A DNA stretch of 64,000 bases from Fermentimonas sp. (GTDB taxonomy: Bacteria > Bacteroidota > Bacteroidia > Bacteroidales > Dysgonomonadaceae). The translations under genes and the position numbers were made by a program. The DNA is taken from contig JAQVXD010000010.1 of assembly GCA_028709385.1 (NCBI GenBank), forward strand, positions 1-64,000. The letters run 5' to 3'. Each line of letters starts with the position of its first letter. The first letter of the stretch is position 1. Below, piece by piece: positions 11,101 to 20,255 of the stretch. The notes below the pieces were generated by a model. The model saw only the letters and a list, made by a program, of their open reading frames with translations, was not told the DNA's origin and did no database searches.

Positions 11101-11348
11101 GCATTTTCGATGCTACCTTTATCAAGTTAAGGGAGATATCTATGGGTTATGATTTTAAGCTGTCTGAAAACAGTCCTGTAAAAAGTATCGGAGCATCTGT
11201 TTACGCCCGCAACCTGTTTTATTTATACAGGGAGAGCAAAACCATTGATCCTGAGTTGACCAATAGCAGTGGAAATGTCCAGGGTATAGAAGGAGGTAAT
11301 ATGCCTACACCTTTAACTTATGGCATCAACTTGAGTCTTAGATTTTAA
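8160..11348 (+). CDS. SusC/RagA-family TonB-dependent outer-membrane transporter
   Basis: VITGKVTDQYNEPLLGVTI carboxypeptidase-D-like domain; PLYVIDGVPLDN; LKGPSAAALYGSRAANGVILITTKKG plug motif; C-terminal beta strand SLRF. Confidence 0.95.
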   Translation: MKLIFVLLIQLIIFGAYAQNDKTVVITGKVTDQYNEPLLGVTIADVNNRGSGTVTDIDGNYRISTINGTTLEFSYIGFKNQTVSVVESATVNIKLEEATTALNEVIITSLNIPREKKALGYAVQDVSSEAFQTRPTNPMTALSGKIAGLQVISGGSNLGGSSRIILRGINSITGNNQPLYVIDGVPLDNSEFNSSSTINGSAGKDMGSTIQDINPDDIANVNVLKGPSAAALYGSRAANGVILITTKKGRGGDGKINIELNTGVEMENVVRLPVRQKIYGGGYNTTFSTAEINGTTYNIVDYAGDESWGPKLDGTPVLHWYNLDPEYPEYYLNPEPWIYPENDVHYFFKTGIANTNNISLSKSNKNSDFRVSFTNKNVGGTVPNSSLGKNSLSISGNVTGDLLSFFASANYIKTSTTGRPWTGASNRNIILEAYQWGHVQVDYKKLSEYKRPDGTPRAWNRTGYQNTVADEKTKYIDNPYWSAYESYLKEDRNRLYGNFGIVLTPTPWLSVTGRLNADIYDYDFQDRIAFNSRSQSMYQEYNQKYEEFNYELLATVNKSWNNHSFVANAGTNFLQRNRRISDISTSGGLIIPNYYSLNNATSTIINPTTGIYKKQLSSVYGSVSYGWRSTFYLDGTFRNDWSSTLPVEHNSYFYPSVTSSVILSELPSLRDQDWLSFAKFRLGWAQVGNDTDPYQLYKVYEAVNSINGKSAYKMPDQLNNINLKPEITSSLETGVQLQFFRDLINLDFTYYNNTSRNQIISLPTSDAFGYSSKLINAGEINNKGIEVILGINPVKSYNWDWNTTINFSRNINKIIKLSDAVNKLNLSTTLVTLTAQEGKSYGQIEGYDFVYALDGQKVIDDNGLYMRTQQIVPLGSVLPDFLWSFQNGLRYKNLRFNFLVDSRVGGKFYSQTYSVAMYSGILPETAANGIRETGVVADGVTADVTFNSDGTYSVTNAEPNTKNVSAQAWSRNHRNGPTTFSIFDATFIKLREISMGYDFKLSENSPVKSIGASVYARNLFYLYRESKTIDPELTNSSGNVQGIEGGNMPTPLTYGINLSLRF

Positions 11349-11382
11349 ATTAATTAGCGAACATTTTAATTTTGAACATGTT

Positions 11383-12936
11383 ATGAAAATATTTAATATA
11401 TCACTAGCTTCTCATTCAACAGTTTTATTACTGCCTTTAGTTTTCTTTTTCTCATCATGTATTGATGAGAATCTCAATATCGATCCAAACAGGCCATCGT
11501 CGGTACAAACAACTTCACTAATCGTTACAGCTCAGAAACAACTTGTGGACAATGTTAAAAGTGAGGCTGCATCTCTGCGCAGTTCTGCACTATTCACACA
11601 ACAGATTAGTCAGGTTACATACACAAGTCAGTCACGTTATGACATCCCATTCAGTTATTCGGAAACTATCTGGAACGGACTATATAAGGCCTTGAATAAT
11701 CTTCAGGAAATTATCACACTAAACAGTGACCCGGATACCAAAGATCTGGTAACTGCAGACGGAGCAGGTAGAAACTCAACTCAGATTGCTATTAGCCGCA
11801 TTTTGAAATCCTATGCTTTTTATGCACTTACCGATATTTTTGGTAATGTCCCTTATCATTCTTATGGTAGTGATGATCCCGAATTTGAAGCACTCCAGCA
11901 AGACACAGACAATCTAACACCTGGTTATGCTTCACAAGAAAAGATTTATGCGGATATCCTAAACGAGCTTAAACAGGCTAGTGATACTTTACTTAAGTAT
12001 CAAACAGAAACAACATTTGGTTCTTCTGATATTATTTATGCAGGAAATAATCATAAATGGGCAAAATTTGCAAATTCACTCAGATTGCGTTTTGCTACCA
12101 GGTTAAAGAATAAAAACCCCGACATTTACAATTCTCATTTCTCAGATGCACTTACAAAAGGTGTGTTTACAAGTAATTCCGACAATGCTATATATAAATA
12201 TTCAACTGCTTCTCCCAACGAAGCTCCATATTATCGTGCTACAGTTACTGCAAACAGACGTGACTTTGCAATTTCTAAACCATTCATAGATCTGCTAAAG
12301 GGAGATAATCCACAGTTACCATTTGCAGATCCCAGACTCAGTAAATATGCATCGTTAAACAGTAATGGTGAATATGTAGGATTACCATACGGACTTACAG
12401 AATCTGAAGCAGGCAGTTTTCCTGCAACAGAAGTTAGTCTGCCAGGAGCAATATACAGTGCACCTGATTTTGGTGAGGTACTTATGGAGTATTCAGAAGT
12501 TGCTTTTCTGCAATCAGAATATAATGGGTGGAATCACTCCGACTATGTAAACGGTGTCAGAGCATCACTCGCGAAATGGGGAGTATCAACAAATGATGCT
12601 GAAAATTATATAGCATTGTTACCCGAAGCTAACCAAAGAAATGTTCTCAATCAGAAATACATAGCACTTTTCTCTCAGTTCCTTGAAGTATGGAGTGAAT
12701 ATCGCAGATCTGGTTTTCCCGATTTTCTTATAAAGACAGGCGATGTTATTTATTCGGGTCCGATAAATGGTGGACAGGCAACATATACTTTCAATCCACT
12801 TTTTGGAGATGGTGGCATTCCATCACGTTTGTATTATCCGGTGAAAGAGCAGTCTGTAAACCTCGAAAGCTATCAGTCAGCAATAAGTAAACAGGGAAAC
12901 GATGTAATTGAAACTAAACTATGGGTGTTTAAATAA
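11383..12936 (+). CDS. SusD/RagB-family lipoprotein (SusD-like_2 type)
   Basis: Lipobox FFSSCIDENLNIDPNRPSS; position after SusC; AISRILKSYAFYALTDIFGNVPY. Confidence 0.9.
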   Translation: MKIFNISLASHSTVLLLPLVFFFSSCIDENLNIDPNRPSSVQTTSLIVTAQKQLVDNVKSEAASLRSSALFTQQISQVTYTSQSRYDIPFSYSETIWNGLYKALNNLQEIITLNSDPDTKDLVTADGAGRNSTQIAISRILKSYAFYALTDIFGNVPYHSYGSDDPEFEALQQDTDNLTPGYASQEKIYADILNELKQASDTLLKYQTETTFGSSDIIYAGNNHKWAKFANSLRLRFATRLKNKNPDIYNSHFSDALTKGVFTSNSDNAIYKYSTASPNEAPYYRATVTANRRDFAISKPFIDLLKGDNPQLPFADPRLSKYASLNSNGEYVGLPYGLTESEAGSFPATEVSLPGAIYSAPDFGEVLMEYSEVAFLQSEYNGWNHSDYVNGVRASLAKWGVSTNDAENYIALLPEANQRNVLNQKYIALFSQFLEVWSEYRRSGFPDFLIKTGDVIYSGPINGGQATYTFNPLFGDGGIPSRLYYPVKEQSVNLESYQSAISKQGNDVIETKLWVFK

Positions 12937-13037
12937 AAACTTGTACTTTTACAATCAATCAGACAATAAGATCATACTAAGCACAGATTAAAGTATACTC
13001 ATTACAATAAATCTTCAAATAAAGTAAAATATGAAAT

Positions 13038-14273
13038 ATGAAATATATAACATTACTCTTACTAACAGCATTAATTACAGCAACATCCTCGTGCAACCAG
13101 CAGGTAAAAACAGCTAAACTGCAAAGTGGAACTTGGCTGGGTGAGCTCGAAGTTGCTGAAAACAAAAAGGCACCATTTCTATTTGAAGTGAGTAATTCAA
13201 ATTCCGACTCGTCAACTGTGACACTATTAAACGGAGAAGAAAGATTCGCACTTGAAGGTGTATCATTCAAAAATGACACACTTATAATACCAATAGTCGC
13301 ATACGACGCAGTAATAAAAGGTATTGTTACTGATAATATAATAGACGGCAAGTTTATAAAGAATTATATCGAAAATGATCCTGGTGTGCCTTTTAAGGCA
13401 ACTTATGGAATTGGAAACAGATTTGAGCCTGTAGATCAACCCGTTTCACAACAAATAGATGGTAAATGGGATGTACTTTTTCTAAGTGAACAGGGAGAAA
13501 CAACTAGCAACGTCGGGATTTTCAAAACAGATAACAATATCGTTACCGGCTCAATATTAACACTCTCAGGTGATTTACGTTATCTTGAAGGAGCATACAA
13601 AGAAAATGGAGTACAACTTTCTGCATTTAGTGGATTAAGTCCTTATTATATCGATCTTAGTTTCACAAGTGAAAACAGTTTTGAAGGGACATTTTATACA
13701 ACAAAGGGTACAACCCGTTTGATTGGCACAAAAAACGAAGATGCAGAATTAGCCGACCCCTATTCATTGACCGGACTCAAGGAGGGATATGAAACTTTAA
13801 GTTTCGAATTACCGGATCTTAACGGTAATATGGTTTCTCTTAAAGATGAAAAGTATCAGGGTAAAGTGATTATTGTATCTATACTTGGAAGCTGGTGCCC
13901 CAACTGTCTCGACGAAATGGCATTTCTGGCACCATGGTATGAAGAAAACAGAAATCGCGGAGTTGAGATTATTGGAATTGCTTTTGAAAGAAAAGATGAC
14001 TTTGATTATGCGCGTCGAACGCTTACTCAGCTAAAAGAAAGATTCAATACTGGATACCCTTTACTCTTTGGAGGTGCCGTAGGTAGAGAAAATGTTGCAG
14101 GTGCGTTACCTGAACTGGAGAATTTCTCGAGTTACCCAACAACATTGTATATCGACAAAAAGGGTAAAGTGCGTAAAGTACATACCGGCTTTAACGGACC
14201 GGCAACCGGATTATTCTATGAAGAATTTAAAAAGGATTTTAATCAATTAATAGACTCTCTTCTGGAAGAATAA
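13038..14273 (+). CDS. TlpA-like thioredoxin-fold lipoprotein
   Basis: Lipobox TATSSCN; redox motif GSWCPNCLDEM; FSSYPTTLYIDKKGKVRKVHTGF. Confidence 0.88.
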   Translation: MKYITLLLLTALITATSSCNQQVKTAKLQSGTWLGELEVAENKKAPFLFEVSNSNSDSSTVTLLNGEERFALEGVSFKNDTLIIPIVAYDAVIKGIVTDNIIDGKFIKNYIENDPGVPFKATYGIGNRFEPVDQPVSQQIDGKWDVLFLSEQGETTSNVGIFKTDNNIVTGSILTLSGDLRYLEGAYKENGVQLSAFSGLSPYYIDLSFTSENSFEGTFYTTKGTTRLIGTKNEDAELADPYSLTGLKEGYETLSFELPDLNGNMVSLKDEKYQGKVIIVSILGSWCPNCLDEMAFLAPWYEENRNRGVEIIGIAFERKDDFDYARRTLTQLKERFNTGYPLLFGGAVGRENVAGALPELENFSSYPTTLYIDKKGKVRKVHTGFNGPATGLFYEEFKKDFNQLIDSLLEE

Positions 14274-14339
14274 GTTCTTTTTTGGTGAGTAAAATATTTT
14301 TGATATAATAATTATAATACTTAAGAGCAGGTATTCAAT

Positions 14340-15572
14340 TTACCCCTCCAGTGCCTGCTTTATATCACTAAACAAGGTATCCACACTCTCAAGTCCAACC
14401 GACATACGGAGTGTGGTTTCTTTTATTCCCATATCTGATCGTTGCTCCTGGGTAAATGTACCATAAATAGTACTCGCAGGATGAATTATAAGAGATTTGT
14501 TATCAAAGAGATTTGTTGCCCTGTGAATTATTTGAAGTCTGTTCATAAACCTGAAACATGCATCTTTAGATTCCAGATCAAAGGTAAGCATAGCACCAGG
14601 GTATTCACCAAATTGATTTTGACTCACCTTATGCCAAATATTATCTTCCAAACCCGTATAATTAACCGACTTAACCCCTGTTAAAGTCTTTAATCTTTTA
14701 GCAAGTTCAAGGCAACTTGACGAATGTCTTTCATATCTTACACTCAAAGTTTCAAGTCCAAGCGACTGAATAAATGCTACATCAGGGGTCATATAAGCAC
14801 CCATGTTACGGTGAATCTCTTTGCGCAATTTAAAATGAAATGCTGATTCAGTTATTTCAGATAATGAGCTCAATTTAGGTGAATGCCCCCAATCGAATTT
14901 CCCGTAATCAATAATTAGTCCGCCAAGACTTGTTCCACCCCCTGAAATATATTTAGTGCTTGAGATGACATCAATATCAATTCCAAAATCTTTTGCTTTG
15001 AATGATGTGAAGGGCACTATTGTTGTGTCTGCAATCAGCGGAACATTATTTTCATGTGCCACTCTGCTCAGAATCTTTAGATCAGCGACTTCCATTTGAG
15101 GATTAGATATAACCTCAACAAATACAGCACAACTGTTCTCATCAAGGTTATCAGCAACATCTGCAGGATCTGTCACATCGCAAAAGCGAGTTTCAACGCC
15201 AAAAGCTTTTAAAGTATTTACGAAAAAGGAGTAAGTATTTCCAAACAAGTGCCTTGATGTGACAATATTGCTCCCACTCCATGCTAATGTCAGAAAGGTG
15301 TTACTAATTGCCGCCATACCTGAATTAAGTGCTGTAACACCATAAGCATCAGTTATTGTCTTTACACGCTCTTCGTAAAATTGTACAGTTGGATTTGTCA
15401 CTCTTGAATAAGTATGCTCGTCAGTTCGACCGCAAAAAGCATCCTCCATCTCTTCAGCAGTAGAAAATTCATACGCAAGAGCATGGTAAACCGGCATTGA
15501 CAAAGAACCATATGGATCCGGTTTTGGATAGTTCAGACTCAACGATCTGTCTTCCTGGTTTATTTTGTTCAT
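14340..15572 (-). CDS. Cys/Met-metabolism PLP-dependent enzyme (cystathionine/O-acylhomoserine family)
   Basis: YSRVTNPTVQFYEERV; ALNSGMAAISNTFL; STKYISGGGTSLGG PLP lysine; APGAMLTFDL-like C-terminus. Confidence 0.88.
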   Translation of the reverse strand: MNKINQEDRSLSLNYPKPDPYGSLSMPVYHALAYEFSTAEEMEDAFCGRTDEHTYSRVTNPTVQFYEERVKTITDAYGVTALNSGMAAISNTFLTLAWSGSNIVTSRHLFGNTYSFFVNTLKAFGVETRFCDVTDPADVADNLDENSCAVFVEVISNPQMEVADLKILSRVAHENNVPLIADTTIVPFTSFKAKDFGIDIDVISSTKYISGGGTSLGGLIIDYGKFDWGHSPKLSSLSEITESAFHFKLRKEIHRNMGAYMTPDVAFIQSLGLETLSVRYERHSSSCLELAKRLKTLTGVKSVNYTGLEDNIWHKVSQNQFGEYPGAMLTFDLESKDACFRFMNRLQIIHRATNLFDNKSLIIHPASTIYGTFTQEQRSDMGIKETTLRMSVGLESVDTLFSDIKQALEG

Positions 15573-15723
15573 TATAATTTACTTACCTGTTAAAACAATC
15601 TTTCCTAAAACAAAATAGGATTTAAATCTTATCTCTTTTAATCATTTCTACAATTTATAGACAAATTGCAAACAAAATAATCAAAGCACAAAAATAGAAA
15701 GAAACACAAAAATATATTAAGAA

Positions 15724-15749
15724 AATCCCCGAAGGTTTATTTTCGGGGA
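15724..15749. terminator. Hairpin terminator, possibly bidirectional
   Basis: ATCCCCGAA ... TTCGGGGAT with T-rich flanks on both strands. Confidence 0.6.
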
Positions 15750-15764
15750 TAGTTTTATTTTTTA

Positions 15765-15881
15765 CTAAAAATCTGGAAATCTAAACCTGTCCGTAGGAGG
15801 GACCATTCTCTTTCTATTTTGATACAACTCATATACCCAATAGAAAATAAAACCTAATAAAATATTTCTTTTAAAGGACAT
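15765..15881 (-). CDS. Small putative membrane protein, 38 aa: MSFKRNILLGFIFYWVYELYQNRKRMVPPTDRFRFPDF
   Basis: Starts 12 bp after the stop of the upstream SPOR-domain gene on the same strand; hydrophobic core ILLGFIFYWVYEL followed by basic residues; ends just before the 15724-15749 hairpin. Confidence 0.45.
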   Translation of the reverse strand: MSFKRNILLGFIFYWVYELYQNRKRMVPPTDRFRFPDF

Positions 15882-15893
15882 AATTAAAAATAG

Positions 15894-16838
15894 TTATCGT
15901 TTTAAAATCCAGGCATCCGAATACTTCGGGAATTGTTTATGTACTTTTCTTAAATAATCCTCAGCATCCGCTTCATTATTAAATGTTGCAGCATAAACAT
16001 CAATGCGATCTTTCCTTTTCAGGAAATCTGTTCCGGAGAAACCATCTGCTCTTAGCGACTCAGCAAGACGAGAGGCGGATTTATCACCCTTGAATACTCC
16101 CATAATAATATAAAAACCGGGAGAATCATCAGAAATATCTACAGCCTCTGATGATGGAAATTCAACCACTTCAGATACGTTATTCTCCACAATAACTTCG
16201 CTCAGCCTATTGCTTTTAGGATGAAGCCATTCCGTTTCATATGAGATTTTGGCAGATTGACGATCATCAACCCTGTCGCTCATCGGCATAAAGAACATTA
16301 TCAGTACTACTGCAGCAACAGCCGCTGCAGCAACACTTGCTGATCGTAAGTTGCGAGTCTTGTTAATCTGTCTTTCCGACCTGATATCCCTGTTTGCTTC
16401 AGTCAGGCTTACAGGTTTTTGCAATTGAATCAAAGGTTTCAATCTGGCCAAATTAAGACCAAAGAAAGCAGGGCGAACAAAACCACCCGGTTTATAAGTA
16501 AACCTGTTATCATCAAACAGTGTAAATGAGCCCAGTTTACCAAGTTCTAATGAACGCTGCTCTCTCAATTGTTTCTTCATTTCAGAAACCTCTTGCTCAA
16601 TCCTTAACATAGCAGCTTCAAACGACAGATCGTAAGTTTTCATGTACGATTCAGCAAGAAGCCCATCGTTATAAGTCAGTTCTCTGTTGAAAACCAATTC
16701 ACATGCAGGTGGAAAAAACAGTGCAACTCCATCTCTGTGCGAGTTTGTTGTATTTACAACAAAACCTCCAAGATCAGGGATAATTACACAATTGTGCTCG
16801 TGCAGTAAGAATTCAATATGAGTCACAAGTAGGTTCAT
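15894..16838 (-). CDS. HU-CCDC81-like/SPOR domain-containing membrane protein
   Basis: N-terminal HEHNCVIIPDLGGFVVN; TM VAAAAVAAVVLIMFFMP; C-terminal SPOR-like GFYIIMGVFKGDKSASRLAESLRADGF. Confidence 0.82.
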   Translation of the reverse strand: MNLLVTHIEFLLHEHNCVIIPDLGGFVVNTTNSHRDGVALFFPPACELVFNRELTYNDGLLAESYMKTYDLSFEAAMLRIEQEVSEMKKQLREQRSLELGKLGSFTLFDDNRFTYKPGGFVRPAFFGLNLARLKPLIQLQKPVSLTEANRDIRSERQINKTRNLRSASVAAAAVAAVVLIMFFMPMSDRVDDRQSAKISYETEWLHPKSNRLSEVIVENNVSEVVEFPSSEAVDISDDSPGFYIIMGVFKGDKSASRLAESLRADGFSGTDFLKRKDRIDVYAATFNNEADAEDYLRKVHKQFPKYSDAWILKR

Positions 16839-16902
16839 AAGGCAAAGATAAAAAATTACAGGTAAATCAATTCAAAAATAGTAAAAAAATATTTCCATTT
16901 AA

Positions 16903-17478
16903 CTAACGATTGACTTTATCGGGATGTTTATTAGCAAAATCTTTCCAGTCTTTATATTTTTTGTCACCGGAAGATAGTCCCGTCTGATAGAAATGACATA
17001 ATGCAGCTGCAAGTCCGTCAGAAGCATCAAGTTGCGGGAGCATTTTATCATCAGGTATATGTAATATTTTTTGCAACATATAGGCCACCTGCTCTTTTGC
17101 AGCTCTCCCGTTACCGGTAATAGACATTTTTATTTTCAGCGGAGCATATTCAAATATTGGAATATCCCGTGAAATTGCAGCGGCCATTGCAACACCTTGT
17201 GCCCTGCCCAGCTTTAACATACTCTGAACATTTTTACCGTAAAAAGGAGCCTCTATAGCAAGTTCATCAGGCAGATACTCATCAATAAGACCTATAATTC
17301 TTGAGTAAATTTTAGCAAGTTTCAGATAGTGATCGCCATACCTTCCGAGATTCATTACACCCATGGCCTCCATAGATGGTTTGTTATCCAATACACGAAG
17401 TATACCATAACCCATTACCTGAGTACCCGGGTCAATTCCCATAATTATGCGCTCTTTCTGAATAGAAGAATTATACAT
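16903..17478 (-). CDS. ruvC: Crossover junction endodeoxyribonuclease RuvC
   Basis: [51 protein letters not shown]. Confidence 0.94.
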   Translation of the reverse strand: MYNSSIQKERIIMGIDPGTQVMGYGILRVLDNKPSMEAMGVMNLGRYGDHYLKLAKIYSRIIGLIDEYLPDELAIEAPFYGKNVQSMLKLGRAQGVAMAAAISRDIPIFEYAPLKIKMSITGNGRAAKEQVAYMLQKILHIPDDKMLPQLDASDGLAAALCHFYQTGLSSGDKKYKDWKDFANKHPDKVNR

Positions 17479-17493
17479 GGTACGTTCAAAAAC

Positions 17494-17802
17494 TTAATAA
17501 TCAATAGTCTGCATTACAGTAGAAAAACCAACCAGTTTTTCTTTAAACTTCTCCATTAGTGGACTATAAACTTCATTACTTTCCTCTCTATTCCATTTTT
17601 CCAGCAGATCAATATTAGAAACGTGAAACTCCATTGCAAATGAAAGACCCTCATCAACATCATTACCAAAAACACGTGCAAGTCTGGCAGAAGTTAAAAT
17701 ACCACTTTTGGTTGACATAGGAATAAATGTCTGCAGCATATATTCTATAAATTCTTCTTGAAGCGATTCATCTATATGGAAAGTTGTATTGAAAACAATC
17801 AT
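17494..17802 (-). CDS. DUF4286-like small protein
   Basis: MIVFNTTFHIDESLQEEFIEYM...; adjacency to ruvC. Confidence 0.7.
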   Translation of the reverse strand: MIVFNTTFHIDESLQEEFIEYMLQTFIPMSTKSGILTSARLARVFGNDVDEGLSFAMEFHVSNIDLLEKWNREESNEVYSPLMEKFKEKLVGFSTVMQTIDY

Positions 17803-17839
17803 CGGAAAGATATTTTACGTAATTTCTATCACAATTGAA

Positions 17840-17870
17840 TTGCAAATATACATAAAATCTCTATCTTTGC
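17840..17870 (+). promoter_or_regulatory. Bacteroidota-type promoter for tRNA-Ala
   Basis: TTG at 17840-17842, 19-bp spacer, TATCTTTGC at 17862-17870. Confidence 0.65.
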
Positions 17871-17923
17871 ACCGCATTATTGAGGTGATGACTATAAAAG
17901 TATAATCAATTAATCAAATTAAG

Positions 17924-17997
17924 GGGGGATTAGCTCAGCTGGCTAGAGCGTTTGACTGGCAGTCAAAAGGTCATCGGTTCGACTCCGATATTCTCCA
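17924..17997 (+). tRNA. tRNA-Ala (anticodon GGC), CCA not encoded
   Basis: Cloverleaf: acceptor GGGGGAT/ATTCTCC, D-arm GCTCAGCTGGCTAGAGC, anticodon loop CTGGCAG, T-arm ATCGGTTCGACTCCGAT. Confidence 0.93.
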
Positions 17998-18011
17998 CTC
18001 TGATAATTAGG

Positions 18012-18042
18012 TTCTTACAGTAACACACTGTAAGAATTTTTT
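18012..18042 (+). terminator. Intrinsic terminator downstream of tRNA-Ala
   Basis: TTCTTACAGT aacac ACTGTAAGAA TTTTTT, perfect 10-bp stem. Confidence 0.88.
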
Positions 18043-18129
18043 GTTTCTGGGTAAATAAACTGCAATATACCCACCTCAATTCATATCAACCATGTCAATT
18101 TTAAACAACTTTGATTCAAACTCAGTATG

Positions 18130-18465
18130 TTATTTCTTAAGAAACTCTGTTTTCAGAAAAATTGTCTGCCCGTCAACTTTTGCCTGTACATGCGTAGGAT
18201 CATCTTCAGTAAGTCTGATTCCACGTGCACGTGTACCTCTTTTAACAACCATGGATGAACCTTTTACTTTAAGGTCCTTTATTACAGTTACATCGTCGCC
18301 CTCAAACAGTTCATTACCATTACTGTCAATTACTTTACCAGATTCTTCAGCTGAATCCATATCTGACTGTGTCCACTCATGAAAACATTCAGTACAGTGG
18401 AAAAGTGAACCGTCGAAATACGTAACTGCACTTTGGCATTTAATACATTTGGGTGTTTGTGTCAT
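18130..18465 (-). CDS. yjdM: YjdM/PhnA-like zinc-ribbon protein (start at internal Met of the 135-aa ORF)
   Basis: PKCIKCQSAVTYFDGSLFHCTECFHEW zinc ribbon; DSNGNELFEGDDVTVIKDLKVKGSS. Confidence 0.88.
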   Translation of the reverse strand: MTQTPKCIKCQSAVTYFDGSLFHCTECFHEWTQSDMDSAEESGKVIDSNGNELFEGDDVTVIKDLKVKGSSMVVKRGTRARGIRLTEDDPTHVQAKVDGQTIFLKTEFLKK

Positions 18466-18645
18466 TTTATTTTTTGCTTTTAACAATACAAAGATACTGT
18501 TCAAATCCATGGATTCAAAATCACACATTATAGTCATAGTTAATAAATGGAGAATGTTAACAGTATAAATTTAATAGTCATATAATAAAAATTAAGACTA
18601 TTTTTGCATTCATTAAATTTACAACCAATTTAACAATACCTCATT

Positions 18646-20244
18646 ATGCGCTTTTATAAAACACTTAACCTTACCTTACTATTTGTAATTTTTGCTGTTT
18701 TATCAACATCCTGTAATGATTCTAAGGAAAAATCACCAGAGCCTAAAATTGAATTCTTCTCTCTACAACCAGAATTCAATAAAGATTTAGACGAAGCTGT
18801 CATGGGTGAGATATCAGACTACACTATCAAATTAGCAGTACCTTACAAGGTATCTGTATCCAATTTAATTGTAACCTTCAATTATTCAGGCGTAAGGGTA
18901 GAATCAACCAATATAGAACAGATCAGCAGTGTAACTTCCAACAACTTCAGTAACCCTGTTGTTTATAAAGTGATTGGCAGCAATGGAGAAACTGCAGAAT
19001 ATATTGTAATTGTAATAAACAAACCACCACGTATACCTGGAGTGTATTTAAATGTTGAAGGAGGAGCTGAATTCAGGGATGACGAAAAAGAAATTTACAA
19101 AAATGCAACAGTTCGAATATTAGATCACGACAATTACTATACCGGCAATACTGAGTTCTTTGGTGATGGAGAAATTAAAGGACGCGGAAATTCAACATGG
19201 TGGGGGGTTCCCAAAAAGCCATACAGGATAAAGCTAGAAGATAAAAACTCATTACTTGGTATGAGCAAAGATAAAAATTGGGCACTACTTGCTAATTATT
19301 TTGATAAAACACTTCTGCGTAATATTACTGCATTCGAAATTTCAAGAATTGCAGAAATGTCATGGACTCCAAAATCAGTTAGTGTTGATTATTATATGAA
19401 CGGAACATATCGAGGAGTATATACATTAACGGAACATGTGAGAGTGTCTGACGAAAGAATAAATATGGAGCTGGTTTCACCAGATGATAATTCAGGCGAA
19501 GAGCTTACGGGAGGGTATTTACTTGAGGTTGATTTTCATTTTGATGAACCATATAAATTCAAGACAAAAAAGAAGGGGCTTCCAGTAATGTTTAAAGACC
19601 CGGAAGAACCTACTTCTAATCAATTTGAGTATGTACAGAATTATTTCAATACTGCAGAAGAGATACTATATTCCAATTATTTTAATGATCCTGTTGAAGG
19701 TTACAGAAAATATATCGATGTACCTTCTTTCATTAACTACTATATTGTTCAGGAGTTGTCAAAAAACGTAGATGGCAATATGAGAGCCAGTAGTTATATG
19801 GCTATACCTAAAAACGGGAAACTAGGATTCCCTTTATTATGGGATTTTGACCTTGCTTTTGGTAATGCAGATTACATAACGTGGGAGCAGGGTGCAACTT
19901 CAAGAGAATGGGATGGATGGTTTATTAAGACCTGTTCACCATGGTACGATCGCTTATTTGAAGATCCTCAGTTCGTTACTGAACTAAAAACTCGTTGGAA
20001 TGAGTTGAAACCTGAATTAAATACTCTACCTGAATTTATAAAAAATCGTGCTGAGATATTAAACGAACCACAAAGTAGAAACTACAGTCCAAAACCTTCT
20101 GGTGCCGGCTGGAGTATCACCAAACCTGAGTGGAACACAACTATAATAAGAGGATCTTATGAAAATGAAGTTAATTATCTGATGTATTTTGTAGAGAAAC
20201 GAATCCAGTGGCTAGATACAAATATTAATAGTTTAAAATCATAA
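18646..20244 (+). CDS. CotH kinase-family lipoprotein
   Basis: Lipobox STSCND; IKGRGNSTWWGVPKKPYRIKLEDKNSLLGM; YRGVYTLTEHVRV; FPLLWDFDLAFGNAD. Confidence 0.9.
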   Translation: MRFYKTLNLTLLFVIFAVLSTSCNDSKEKSPEPKIEFFSLQPEFNKDLDEAVMGEISDYTIKLAVPYKVSVSNLIVTFNYSGVRVESTNIEQISSVTSNNFSNPVVYKVIGSNGETAEYIVIVINKPPRIPGVYLNVEGGAEFRDDEKEIYKNATVRILDHDNYYTGNTEFFGDGEIKGRGNSTWWGVPKKPYRIKLEDKNSLLGMSKDKNWALLANYFDKTLLRNITAFEISRIAEMSWTPKSVSVDYYMNGTYRGVYTLTEHVRVSDERINMELVSPDDNSGEELTGGYLLEVDFHFDEPYKFKTKKKGLPVMFKDPEEPTSNQFEYVQNYFNTAEEILYSNYFNDPVEGYRKYIDVPSFINYYIVQELSKNVDGNMRASSYMAIPKNGKLGFPLLWDFDLAFGNADYITWEQGATSREWDGWFIKTCSPWYDRLFEDPQFVTELKTRWNELKPELNTLPEFIKNRAEILNEPQSRNYSPKPSGAGWSITKPEWNTTIIRGSYENEVNYLMYFVEKRIQWLDTNINSLKS

Positions 20245-20255
20245 ATTAAAAAAAT

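Noticed and set aside
8160-12936. Classic polysaccharide utilization locus (SusCD with CAZymes)
   Set aside because: No glycoside hydrolase, sulfatase or sugar sensor adjacent to this SusCD pair; neighbours are sulfur/thiol related.
18092-18382. 96-aa plus-strand ORF
   Set aside because: Antisense shadow of yjdM.
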